From Prochlorococcus sp. AG-402-L18 (GTDB taxonomy: Bacteria > Cyanobacteriota > Cyanobacteriia > PCC-6307 > Cyanobiaceae), in the NCBI GenBank assembly GCA_003216725.1, contig QCIL01000005.1:18610-82609 (forward strand): a DNA stretch of 64,000 nt, written 5' to 3'. The position numbers and the translations under genes were made by a program. Below, piece by piece: positions 19,650-28,053 of the stretch (position 1 is the stretch's first letter; each line of letters opens with the position of its first letter). Below the pieces are notes generated by a model that worked only from the letters and a program-made list of their open reading frames with translations, had not been told where the DNA came from and did not search any database.

Positions 19650-20501
19650 TTATGAATCTAGTTCTTTTACAATTTTATTTGGCATCATTTTGAATGCTGC
19701 ATTTTGAAAATTTAAATTCCAAATTTCACATCCTGTTTCTATTTTTAGGGCTTCATCATAATTTTGCTTTGATAAATTTAGATTTTCTGAAGAAGCGAAT
19801 GTCCAACTCCAAATCCCGCTTGGATATATAGGCACAAATGAATACATAGTTTCAGAAACTTTAAATACATTTTTTAAGGTTTTCAAAATATTTATGTGAA
19901 TATTTTTGAAGGATTCAGGAGATTCGCTTTGCGTCGCTAATATCCCCTTTGGTGTAAGTATTCTTTTACATTCTTCATAAAAAGAATCTGAAAACAATAA
20001 ATTTGAAAATTCTGAGGGATCTGAACAATCTATAAATATAACGTCGTAAAAATTATCTCTTGTTTTTTTTACCCATTTAACACCATCATCAACATGTATT
20101 TCTAATCTTTTATCATTCCATGCTTCCCCTCCAATTTCTTTTAGAAATTTTTTAGATATTGTGATTACCTCCTCATCAATTTCTACTAGATCAATTTTTG
20201 ATATTTGAGAATATTTAACGCATTCTCTTACAGTACCACCGTCACCACCGCCAATAATTAGTACATTAGATTTTTCGTCAATGCTACTTAATGCAGGATG
20301 CACAAGACACTCATGATAATATTTCTCGTCTTTTAATGATGTCATCCAGCAACCATCTAACATTAAAGCTTTACCATAATACTCATTTTCTATAACAATA
20401 ATTTCTTGATATTTAGAGGTTTTTTTAATTAGAATTTTCCCATTTAGGCCGAATCTTGAGCCTTTATGATATTCATCTATCCATGTTGTAATATTTGTCA
20501 T
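19650..20501 (-). CDS. speE: Spermidine synthase
   Basis: Aminopropyltransferase making spermidine from putrescine and decarboxylated SAM. From the ATG at 20501 it has 283 residues. This start was preferred to one 48 bases upstream because it gives the normal N-terminus (MTNITTWIDEYHKG) and an ATGA four-base overlap with the mazG stop. The nucleotide-binding core is LIIGGGDGGTVREC followed by the acidic DLVEIDEEV, and the catalytic aspartate sits in IFIDCSDPS. Forms a coupled unit with mazG in front and speB behind. Confidence 0.93.
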   Translation of the reverse strand: MTNITTWIDEYHKGSRFGLNGKILIKKTSKYQEIIVIENEYYGKALMLDGCWMTSLKDEKYYHECLVHPALSSIDEKSNVLIIGGGDGGTVRECVKYSQISKIDLVEIDEEVITISKKFLKEIGGEAWNDKRLEIHVDDGVKWVKKTRDNFYDVIFIDCSDPSEFSNLLFSDSFYEECKRILTPKGILATQSESPESFKNIHINILKTLKNVFKVSETMYSFVPIYPSGIWSWTFASSENLNLSKQNYDEALKIETGCEIWNLNFQNAAFKMMPNKIVKELDS

Positions 20502-21352
20502 TTGCTTTTCGGATTTTTTCCCGCCAGTTTTTGCTTGGCTATTTCCCAAAGCCTTTGAAAGTCTTTGGGAGTTTGTTTTTTAATATTATCTCCTGCATGC
20601 TCTTCGACGATTGAAAATCTGTCTAAAAATTTTATATTAGTTTTCTGAAGAGCAGACCCAGGATTTATTTTTAAAAAGTTTGAGAGATTCAGAAGGGTAA
20701 AATAAATATCCCCAAATTCATTTTTTATATTTAAATCATTTTTGCATTTAATTGCCTCTTTTAATTCATTTATTTCTTCTTCTAACTTTTGAAAAATCTC
20801 ATCAGTACTTTCCCACTTGAAACCATATTCTTTAACAACATTTGTTATTTTATCTGTACCAATCGTTGGTGGTAAATTTTTAATTTTTAAATTTAAATTT
20901 CTACTAATTGAAGATTTCATATAAGGCGCTTCTTTTTCTAAATTTTTTAAATTTCTCCAAATCTGTTGTGATTTTTTTAATGATACTTTTTCTTTTTTGT
21001 TAAAAATATATGGATGTCTATTAATAATTTTCTTATTTAGATTTTTTATAACATCATTTAGTTCAAATTCTTTTTCTTCGTAACCGATTTCAGCATGAAG
21101 CATTACTTGTAATAAAATATCTCCCAACTCTTCACATATGTTATCTGCATTTTTTTCATATATAGCATCTATAAATTCATTACTCTCTTCATACAAAAAT
21201 GGGATCAACGATATATGAGACTGTATTTTCTGCCATGGGCAGCCCCAAGTTTTATCCTTTAATGCTTTGATATTAGAGATTAAGATTTTAAAACTATTTA
21301 TAGTCTTTAAATCGGAATCGTTTTCCAATTTATATCTATTGTTTGAGGACAT
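20498..21352 (-). CDS. mazG: Nucleoside triphosphate pyrophosphohydrolase MazG
   Basis: Hydrolyses (d)NTPs to monophosphates and pyrophosphate; a house-cleaning and stress-related enzyme, a homolog of which is also carried by many cyanophages. I place the start at the ATG at 21352 (284 residues); a TTG at 21385 is an alternative. Two MazG domains are seen: the first with KTWGCPWQKIQSH and EELGDILLQVMLHAEI, the second, weaker, with KLEEEINELKEA and NEFGDIYFTLLNL, the acidic ExxED/ExxD metal sites being kept. The first gene of the mazG-speE-speB unit; the tRNA-Val gene is divergent from it. Confidence 0.92.
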   Translation of the reverse strand: MSSNNRYKLENDSDLKTINSFKILISNIKALKDKTWGCPWQKIQSHISLIPFLYEESNEFIDAIYEKNADNICEELGDILLQVMLHAEIGYEEKEFELNDVIKNLNKKIINRHPYIFNKKEKVSLKKSQQIWRNLKNLEKEAPYMKSSISRNLNLKIKNLPPTIGTDKITNVVKEYGFKWESTDEIFQKLEEEINELKEAIKCKNDLNIKNEFGDIYFTLLNLSNFLKINPGSALQKTNIKFLDRFSIVEEHAGDNIKKQTPKDFQRLWEIAKQKLAGKNPKSK

Positions 21353-21450
21353 AGGATATATTTTATTAATTAAATTTTGCCTCAATCATGAAATATTTAA
21401 ATACTTAGTATAAATTTTTCAACTTCATCTATTAGAATGATTTATCATAA

Positions 21451-21522
<72 letters not shown>

Positions 21523-21537
21523 TTTATTATTTTTCTA

Positions 21538-21879
21538 ATGACTGAGATCGTCAATCTTTCAATCAGTCAAAGCGCTGCTTCAGAACTATCTAGGCAAGCT
21601 TCTTTTGGAGGTTCTCCAGGACAAATGTCGATTGATTTGGTAGAGGATAAAAATTGTTCCGAAGGATGGATGCATATTAAATTAAGGCCAGGTACATGTA
21701 ATGGATCCCCTATTTCAAGAACTGAAGGAGTAACTTTATACGCGGATGTAAAAAAGTTTAATTTACTGAAAGATTTAAAATTAGATTATTACGGTGATTT
21801 GAGCGGTGGTGGATTTCTTATTTCAACACCAAAAAATGCAAAACGTTGTTCCTGTGGTTCTGGCTTCAAACTTTTATAG
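21538..21879 (+). CDS. HesB/IscA-like A-type iron-sulfur carrier (compact variant)
   Basis: Small protein of 113 residues with the A-type Fe-S carrier ending: C104 and C106 in RCSCGSGF and the preceding LKLDYYGDLSGGGFLIS matching the family pattern of GAGF and NPNA blocks. The usual first cysteine probably is C54 (RPGTCNGS), but the roughly 20-residue segment that normally lies between that cysteine and the next strand is much shorter, and a fourth cysteine (C40) is present. The start is the ATG 16 bases after the tRNA-Val end; longer frames would run into the tRNA. Likely role is Fe-S cluster delivery, but this divergent form may do something else. Confidence 0.75.
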   Translation: MTEIVNLSISQSAASELSRQASFGGSPGQMSIDLVEDKNCSEGWMHIKLRPGTCNGSPISRTEGVTLYADVKKFNLLKDLKLDYYGDLSGGGFLISTPKNAKRCSCGSGFKLL

Positions 21880-21974
21880 AATTGAGTTGTTTTTTTTGCA
21901 AACTAATATTATTTTCATTAATTGGCTGCTCTCAAGATAAAATAAAAAAAAGTTTACTGAAATAAAATTTGCAC

Positions 21975-24731
21975 ATGACAGAGATGAATGATCAATTATC
22001 TTTAAAGAATTATTCACCTTTTGAAGTAGAGAAAAAGTGGCAAGCAAAATGGGAAAGTCTAAAGGCGTTTAGTCCTAATCCTGAGGATGATGGGGAGCCT
22101 TTTTGTGTTGTTATTCCTCCACCAAATGTAACTGGATCTTTGCATATGGGGCATGCATTTAATACGGCTTTGATAGATGTTGTAGTACGTTTTCAAAGAC
22201 TTTTAGGTAAGAATGTTTTGTGTTTACCAGGAACTGATCATGCTTCAATAGCTGTTCAAACTATTCTCGAAAAACAATTAAAAAGTGAAGGCAAAACAAG
22301 CGAGGATATTGGAAGAGATGAATTTCTTAAAAGAGCATGGAACTGGAAAGAACAAAGTGGTGGAAGAATAGTTTCTCAATTAAAAAGGATAGGATATTCA
22401 GTTGACTGGACTAGAGAAAGATTTACTCTTGATCAAAAATTAAATGAAGCAGTTATTGAGGCTTTTAATATTCTCTATAAAAAGAATTTAATTTATAGAG
22501 GCGAATATTTGGTTAATTGGTGCCCTGAATCTCAATCTGCTGTAAGTGATCTTGAAGTTGAAATGCAAGAAGTAAATGGTCATTTATGGCATTTTAAATA
22601 CCCTTTAATTTCTGAAAGTGGTGAACAATTAGATAAGTACTTAGAAGTTGCAACAACAAGACCAGAAACTCTTTTGGGTGATACTGCTGTGGCAGTTAAT
22701 CCTGATGATGATAGATATAAAGAATTTATTGGTGTCAAAGTAAAAGTCCCTTTCGTTGATAGAGAAATACCTATTATTGCTGATTCACATGTTGATAAAG
22801 ATTTTGGTACTGGTTGTGTGAAGGTTACTCCAGCCCATGATCCAAATGATTTTGCAATAGGAAAAAGGCATAATTTAAAACAGATTAATGTAATGAACAA
22901 AGATGGAACTTTAAATATTAATGCAGGTGTTTTTCATAATTTAGATAGATATGAGGCTAGAAAGAAAATTATCAAAGAATTGGATAACTTAGGCCTTTTG
23001 ACAAAGATAGAGGATTATAAACATACTGTTCCTTTTTCTGATAGAGGTAAGGTTCCAATTGAACCTTTGTTGTCAACACAATGGTTTTTGAAAATGGATG
23101 ATATATCACAAGGATGTCTTAATGAAATTGATTTGAATAAACCATCTTTTATTCCTTCACGTTGGGAGAAAGTTTATAAAGATTGGTTAGAGAATATTAA
23201 TGATTGGTGTATAAGTAGACAATTGTGGTGGGGGCACCAAATACCAGCATGGTATGTTTTAGATGACTCTCAAGACTCAATAGAACAAAATACTCCATAT
23301 ATTGTTGCAAGAAATGAAGAAGATGCCTTAATCGAAGCTAATAAAAAATTTGGATTAAATATTAAATTGGTTCGTGACAAAGATGTTTTGGATACATGGT
23401 TTTCAAGTGGTTTATGGCCTTTCTCAACCCTTGGTTGGCCAAATACAAATGATCCGGATTTTAAAAAATGGTATCCAAATAATGTTCTTGTTACTGGTTT
23501 CGATATTATTTTCTTCTGGGTGGCCAGAATGACAATGATGGGGAATACTTTTACGAATAATATTCCTTTTAAGGATGTTTATATTCATGGTCTAGTTCGA
23601 GATGAAAACAATAAAAAAATGAGTAAAAGTTCAGGTAATGGTATTGATCCAATACTATTAATTGATAAATATGGTTCTGATGCTCTAAGATTTGCTTTAA
23701 TTCGAGAAGTTGCAGGCGCTGGACAAGATATCCGGCTTGATTTTGATAGGAAAAAAGATACATCTTCAACTGTTGAAGCTTCAAGAAATTTTGCGAATAA
23801 ATTATGGAATGCAACTAAATTTGTGTTAATTAATAAAACTTCTCATAATAATTATTCGCTTAATGAGAGTGATGAAACTTCTTTAGAATTATGTGATAAG
23901 TGGATTTTATCTAAATTGAATCAGGTAAATATAAAAGTCGCTGCTTTGTTGAAAGAATATAAATTGGGAGAATCTGCGAAACTTCTATATGAATTTGCAT
24001 GGAATGATTTTTGTGACTGGTATGTAGAATTTGCTAAACAAAGGTTTAATAATAAAGAGATTAAAAATAGACAAATATCTGAAAAAGTTTTAATAAAAGT
24101 GCTCAATGATATTTTGGTAATGATTCATCCTTTTATGCCGCACATTACTGAGGAACTTTGGCATGTACTGCAATTAAAACCAGATAATACATTATTATCC
24201 CTTCAAAAATGGCCATTTCACGAAAATAAATTTGTTGATAATAAGCTTGATAATTCCTTTCAGCAACTCTTTGAAATTATTAGGCTGATTAGAAATTTGA
24301 GAGCTGAATTAGGTCTTAAGCCATCAGAAAAAGGTCCTGTATATTTAATTTCAGACAATGATGAATTGATTGATTTTTTAAAAACTTTAGTTGATGATAT
24401 TCAAACCTTGACTAAATCTTCTGAAGTATTTATTTTGAAAACTAATGATGTTGATAAAAAAGAGTTTGCTAAATCTTTTTCTGGGATAATTAGTGATTTA
24501 GAGGTTTACTTACCTTTTCAGGATTTTGTAAATATAGATGCATTAAAGGAAAGGTTAATCAAGGATTTAAAAAAGGTGACTATTGAATTAGAAAATTTAA
24601 ATAAGAGATTATCCAATAAAAATTTCGTTGATAAGGCTCCAAAAGATATTGTTGATGAATGCAGATTTAAATTAAATGAGGGTTTGGTGCAAAAGGAGAG
24701 AATTACTAAAAAACTCCAACTTTTGAATTGA
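21975..24731 (+). CDS. valS: Valyl-tRNA synthetase
   Basis: Class I synthetase charging tRNA-Val, with an editing domain. From the ATG at 21975 it has 918 residues. The HIGH-type motif is PPNVTGSLHMGHAF, the editing domain begins with VATTRPETLLGDTAVAV, KMSKSSGNGIDP is the KMSKS loop, and the C-terminus is a coiled coil of Lys/Glu-rich helices as in bacterial ValRS. A TTG two codons earlier is less likely. The next gene starts two bases after its stop. Confidence 0.97.
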   Translation: MTEMNDQLSLKNYSPFEVEKKWQAKWESLKAFSPNPEDDGEPFCVVIPPPNVTGSLHMGHAFNTALIDVVVRFQRLLGKNVLCLPGTDHASIAVQTILEKQLKSEGKTSEDIGRDEFLKRAWNWKEQSGGRIVSQLKRIGYSVDWTRERFTLDQKLNEAVIEAFNILYKKNLIYRGEYLVNWCPESQSAVSDLEVEMQEVNGHLWHFKYPLISESGEQLDKYLEVATTRPETLLGDTAVAVNPDDDRYKEFIGVKVKVPFVDREIPIIADSHVDKDFGTGCVKVTPAHDPNDFAIGKRHNLKQINVMNKDGTLNINAGVFHNLDRYEARKKIIKELDNLGLLTKIEDYKHTVPFSDRGKVPIEPLLSTQWFLKMDDISQGCLNEIDLNKPSFIPSRWEKVYKDWLENINDWCISRQLWWGHQIPAWYVLDDSQDSIEQNTPYIVARNEEDALIEANKKFGLNIKLVRDKDVLDTWFSSGLWPFSTLGWPNTNDPDFKKWYPNNVLVTGFDIIFFWVARMTMMGNTFTNNIPFKDVYIHGLVRDENNKKMSKSSGNGIDPILLIDKYGSDALRFALIREVAGAGQDIRLDFDRKKDTSSTVEASRNFANKLWNATKFVLINKTSHNNYSLNESDETSLELCDKWILSKLNQVNIKVAALLKEYKLGESAKLLYEFAWNDFCDWYVEFAKQRFNNKEIKNRQISEKVLIKVLNDILVMIHPFMPHITEELWHVLQLKPDNTLLSLQKWPFHENKFVDNKLDNSFQQLFEIIRLIRNLRAELGLKPSEKGPVYLISDNDELIDFLKTLVDDIQTLTKSSEVFILKTNDVDKKEFAKSFSGIISDLEVYLPFQDFVNIDALKERLIKDLKKVTIELENLNKRLSNKNFVDKAPKDIVDECRFKLNEGLVQKERITKKLQLLN

Positions 24732-24733
24732 GA

Positions 24734-25330
24734 ATGAATATATTTCTAGAAAATATTTATAATTTGTCTTTTTTTTTTAATACTGGAATTGGAATCTTAT
24801 CGTTTGTTTGTATTTATATTTTAATTGTTTTATTAATACTTCCAGCTTCTTGGTTATCTTTATTATCAGGTTTTTTATATGGCTCATATTTAGGATCAGT
24901 TATAGTTTTCATTTCCGCTTCCATTGGAGCATCAGTTGCATTTTTTTTATCAAAAACTTTTTTTGCAAAAAAGCTAAAAAACCTTTTTAGCCGTTATCCA
25001 AAATTAAGTGTTATGGAGAAAGTAGTAGAAAAAGGCGGACTTAAATTAATTTTTTTAGCGAGATTATCGCCGATATTTCCCTTCAGTATTCTAAATTATT
25101 TTTATGGTTTGAATAATATTAAATTTAGAGATTTCTCTCTTGGCCTTCTTGGAATTATTCCAGGAACTTTTCTTTATTGCTCAATAGGTAGTTTGGCAAA
25201 AAGTCTCCAGGAGTTAAAAAATGTGCAATCACCAAATAATTTGTATATGACTATCATCGGCGTTGTTTCAACTTTTTTGGTTGTATATTTCTTAGCTAAA
25301 TACTCCAGAGAATATTTTGAAAACTCCTAA
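24734..25330 (+). CDS. TVP38/TMEM64 (DedA-like) family membrane protein
   Basis: Integral membrane protein of 198 residues from the ATG at 24734, two bases after the valS stop, so probably co-transcribed. Hydrophobic segments flank the SNARE-associated/TVP38 core: LPASWLSLLSGFLYG, then a region with SASIGASVAFFLS, then FLARLSPIFPFSILNYFYG with its re-entrant FxARLSPxxPF motif, and FSLGLLGIIPGTFLY. Members of this superfamily act as lipid scramblases or transporters in membrane homeostasis; the precise substrate here is unknown. Confidence 0.85.
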   Translation: MNIFLENIYNLSFFFNTGIGILSFVCIYILIVLLILPASWLSLLSGFLYGSYLGSVIVFISASIGASVAFFLSKTFFAKKLKNLFSRYPKLSVMEKVVEKGGLKLIFLARLSPIFPFSILNYFYGLNNIKFRDFSLGLLGIIPGTFLYCSIGSLAKSLQELKNVQSPNNLYMTIIGVVSTFLVVYFLAKYSREYFENS

Positions 25331-25355
25331 GAATTTAATTTTTAATATTCCAATC

Positions 25356-25487
25356 TCTAATAGATGCAATTAAGATAAACCAAAATAGCCTAACTTTACC
25401 TAACAAAGTTTTATTGGTTTCTAATTCTATATATTTTGCCTGTCCACAAGGTGTTTTTATGTAGTTAAAAACTGTTTTCTTAGTCAT
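25356..25487 (-). CDS. Possible small protein, 43 residues
   Basis: A short minus-strand frame from ATG at 25487 to TAG, the only candidate gene in the 270-bp gap between the TVP38-like gene and the DNA ligase. It starts MTKKTVFNYIKTPCGQAKY and ends with an aromatic FWVYLNCIY, so it is basic in front and hydrophobic at the end. A GAGAG sequence stands about five bases before the ATG, a fair ribosome binding site. I do not recognise the protein. It could be a chance frame in AT-rich DNA. The rest of the gap (25331-25355, 25488-25600) is featureless. Confidence 0.4.
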
Positions 25488-25600
25488 AAGTCTCTCAAAA
25501 GTCCTGATAAATATTTTTATATTTTATAGCCAATATCTTAAGTTTTTTTATTTAAAAACCACATTTATCATTGACTACTTTGTTGAATAATTTATAAAAT

Positions 25601-26914
25601 TTACACTTTTTCTCCAGCTTTAAATCCTCTAAAGCATTTGAATCTTGGAAACCTAAGACTAAAAGCCACCGCATCCTTGGATTTAGTTTTAGCATCAGCT
25701 CTGATTTCTACAAGTTGACCAATGAGATGATTACGTTTTGACCAATATTCTTCACGTTGGATATCACTAAATCCGCTTCCGCAACTAAGACTGTATTTAT
25801 ACCCATCATCTTCCCCTTCTACCAGTATTGCTCCTAGTCTCCCTTTATTACGGCCTGTGCCTTCCTCAACCGATACAACTTTTAAAGTGACTTCAATGAA
25901 AGGTTTTGCTTTTAACCAACTGTGTGTTCTTTTACATTCATACATAGCATCAGGATCTTTAATCATTACTCCTTCATATCCACCTTCAACGGCAGATTTA
26001 TTCAGTTCTACAAATCTTTTCTGCCCCTCAATGGTGTCAAGATCTACATTTTCCCATTCCAGTGTTTGTACATGTTTTAGAAGCTTAGAATGTTTTGCTA
26101 CCCATTCTTTTATTAACAAACTTCTTGATGTTTGATTAGTGTTCCATCTCCCTTGTTGAAAGTTTTCAAGGGGACATAAATCAAATAAGTGTAGAACTGC
26201 GTCTTTTGTTTGTTTGCCATCTTTTCTATGAACCTGTTTCATTAAATCCTGAAAGTTAGCGCTCATTACTTCACCATCTAGGACTAAGTCATAAGGTGCA
26301 GGATTTTCCTTTAAGACGTTCTCTATTTCTGAGATAATATGACCAAAATTATGGAATTGTTTACCATTACGAGAAAACATTTCTACTTTATTTTGTCTAA
26401 TAATAGTTAGGACGCGTACACCATCTAATTTAATTTCAATTTGCTTTTTCCCTATCATTTTTTTTTCATGATTTGCACTGTCATGAGCTAAAGGACAAGA
26501 AAAAATAGGAATCGCATATTTGGGAAATTTCTTTGCTATCTTGTTGATTGTTTTTTCAGATACTCCACATCTAAGATCTTTAATTAAAACTCGTCTATAA
26601 AATCCATTCCACTCTTCTTTTGTCGCAGATTCCATAGCCTTAAGAATTGCATCGCGAGCAGCGTGACCAGTAAGTTCTCTTTGAATAAGCTTATTGGCTA
26701 ATTCTTTAAAATCTTGCCATAAAAAATTTTGACTTTTTTCATTCTCTTTCTCAGGCACAATTTTTACACCAAAAGTTACCAATGGATCAAGTGCCATTCG
26801 GATCCCTTCAAAAAAATCATCTAGACCATCTTCCATTGCTTTTAAGATGATTTTTTCTTTTTCTAATCTACTTGGGTTTAATTCTAATTGTTGTATTATC
26901 TCTTCTTTAAACAA
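25601..26914 (-). CDS. ATP-dependent DNA ligase, phage-like
   Basis: 437-residue nucleotidyltransferase that should seal nicks in DNA using ATP. The adenylated lysine is K162 in IKLDGVR (motif I, KxDGxR). Motif III is VLDGEV (211-216), motif IV EGVMIKDP (314-321), motif V WLKAKPF (334-340), followed by an OB-fold of about 90 residues. The N-terminal helical domain (about 1-135, with RRVLIKDLRCGVSEKTINK) resembles that of T4 gp30-type ligases. Bacteria normally use the NAD-dependent LigA, so this is an extra, probably phage-derived enzyme. Start is TTG at 26914, backed by a GAGGGA site six bases before it; the first ATG would cut off 26 residues. Confidence 0.9.
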   Translation of the reverse strand: MFKEEIIQQLELNPSRLEKEKIILKAMEDGLDDFFEGIRMALDPLVTFGVKIVPEKENEKSQNFLWQDFKELANKLIQRELTGHAARDAILKAMESATKEEWNGFYRRVLIKDLRCGVSEKTINKIAKKFPKYAIPIFSCPLAHDSANHEKKMIGKKQIEIKLDGVRVLTIIRQNKVEMFSRNGKQFHNFGHIISEIENVLKENPAPYDLVLDGEVMSANFQDLMKQVHRKDGKQTKDAVLHLFDLCPLENFQQGRWNTNQTSRSLLIKEWVAKHSKLLKHVQTLEWENVDLDTIEGQKRFVELNKSAVEGGYEGVMIKDPDAMYECKRTHSWLKAKPFIEVTLKVVSVEEGTGRNKGRLGAILVEGEDDGYKYSLSCGSGFSDIQREEYWSKRNHLIGQLVEIRADAKTKSKDAVAFSLRFPRFKCFRGFKAGEKV

Positions 26915-26920
26915 TTCTTT

Positions 26921-26926
26921 TCCCTC
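26921..26926 (-). promoter_or_regulatory. Ribosome binding site deciding the TTG start of the DNA ligase
   Basis: Minus-strand GAGGGA stands six bases before the TTG at 26914. It is the main reason for accepting the TTG rather than an internal ATG about 26 codons on. It sits in the 23-base gap after the upstream gene's stop. Confidence 0.6.
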
Positions 26927-26937
26927 ACAAGAAATTA

Positions 26938-27357
26938 TTAATTTACTTTAGCTATTCTGTCTATTTTCCAATCATTGTCAGTTTTTGCGAAAGTAAAATC
27001 TAATGGGAGTTCATCTTGTTTGTCTTCTGATTTTAAATTCAAAGTTATTATGATTTGATCTTCTTGAACTCTAGGTCTTCCTGATTTTAGATTTCTGTAT
27101 TTATTGAGGTTTAAACTAGCTAAAAATTTAAGAAAGTCTTGGCGTTTAACATGAGTTTTATAAGTTTTTGTAGTCAAACCATAAGCAGCATCAATTCTGC
27201 CAGCAGCTATTTGATCAAAAAACTTTCTTACTAATGGATTAATTCCTCTGGCGCTTATAACTAATTTGACTGCATTAAAAGTCCAAAAAGCAACTAGTAC
27301 TGCTCCGCCAACTAATAATGCTTTAATTCCGATATCTTTAACTAGTGTTGCGTCCAT
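26938..27357 (-). CDS. Membrane-anchored NTF2-like protein, unknown function
   Basis: 139 residues. One N-terminal hydrophobic helix (about 10-34, ending WTFNAVKLVI) anchors a small soluble domain. The pattern of an alpha helix (VRKFFDQIAAGRIDAAYGL), a second helix (RQDFLKFLASLNL) and beta strands ending in DNDWKIDRIAKV is that of the NTF2/DUF4864-like fold, in which WKIDRI closes the sheet. No catalytic residues can be named. It lies 23 bases upstream of the DNA ligase on the same strand, so the two may share a transcript, and is divergent from the SprT-like gene. Confidence 0.6.
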   Translation of the reverse strand: MDATLVKDIGIKALLVGGAVLVAFWTFNAVKLVISARGINPLVRKFFDQIAAGRIDAAYGLTTKTYKTHVKRQDFLKFLASLNLNKYRNLKSGRPRVQEDQIIITLNLKSEDKQDELPLDFTFAKTDNDWKIDRIAKVN

Positions 27358-27442
27358 GTTAATTTGAGTTTTTTATTACTTTAAGAAAAGAAATCGTTTT
27401 TGATGGCTTTTTTTGTCAAAATAATACTAATTTTAATCCATA

Positions 27443-27970
27443 ATGCCTTTAATTCCTCTTTTACCCTTATTTCATAAATTTAATAGCCAATATTTTGAAA
27501 ATTCTTTAACGGTTAATAATAAACCTTTAGTAAAAGTAAGATGGAGTGATAATAGATTAAAAACTACTGCTGGTTTTTATAAAAGAAAACGAATTAATGG
27601 TCTTGTAGATTCTGAAATTATCTTATCGAAACCTATTTTGAGTAAATTATCTACTAGTGAAATAAATAGTACTTTATGTCATGAAATGATTCACGCATGG
27701 GTAGATAGGATATTAAAAAAAAATGAGATACATGGTCCAAATTTTCTAGCAAAGATGAATGAAATTAATAAGAAAGAGAAGAGTTTTATAATCTCTATAA
27801 GACACTCATTTCCTATTGAAAGAAGAGAACTAAAATATATAGGAACTTGTCAAAACTGTGGTGAGAAATTTTTCTATAGGAAAAGGATCAAGAATATTGC
27901 CTGTAAAAAATGTTGTGTAAATTTATTTAATGGATTATGGAATAAAAACTGTTTAATTTTGTTTGATTAA
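27443..27970 (+). CDS. SprT-like zinc metalloprotein
   Basis: 175 residues of the SprT/Spartan family. The zinc-protease motif HEMIH is at 80-84, and a third ligand is H98 in the HGPNF segment typical of SprT proteins. The C-terminus has a zinc ribbon with cysteine pairs C136/C139 (CQNCG) and C154/C157 (CKKC). Eukaryotic relatives cut DNA-protein crosslinks; bacterial SprT function is not established. Its position next to the DNA ligase is suggestive but they are on opposite strands. Start ATG at 27443; 85 bp divergent from the NTF2-like gene. Confidence 0.85.
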   Translation: MPLIPLLPLFHKFNSQYFENSLTVNNKPLVKVRWSDNRLKTTAGFYKRKRINGLVDSEIILSKPILSKLSTSEINSTLCHEMIHAWVDRILKKNEIHGPNFLAKMNEINKKEKSFIISIRHSFPIERRELKYIGTCQNCGEKFFYRKRIKNIACKKCCVNLFNGLWNKNCLILFD

Positions 27971-28053
27971 AAATATAAGATGTGTTTTTGTTTCTATATT
28001 TGGAATTATTTATTTTTTTCATGTAATTTATATCTTAAAAAGCATATTAATTT

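Noticed and set aside
27400..27425. TTTTGA/TCAAAA dyad between the NTF2-like and SprT-like genes
   Set aside because: Short arms in T-rich DNA; likely chance, with no match to a known operator.
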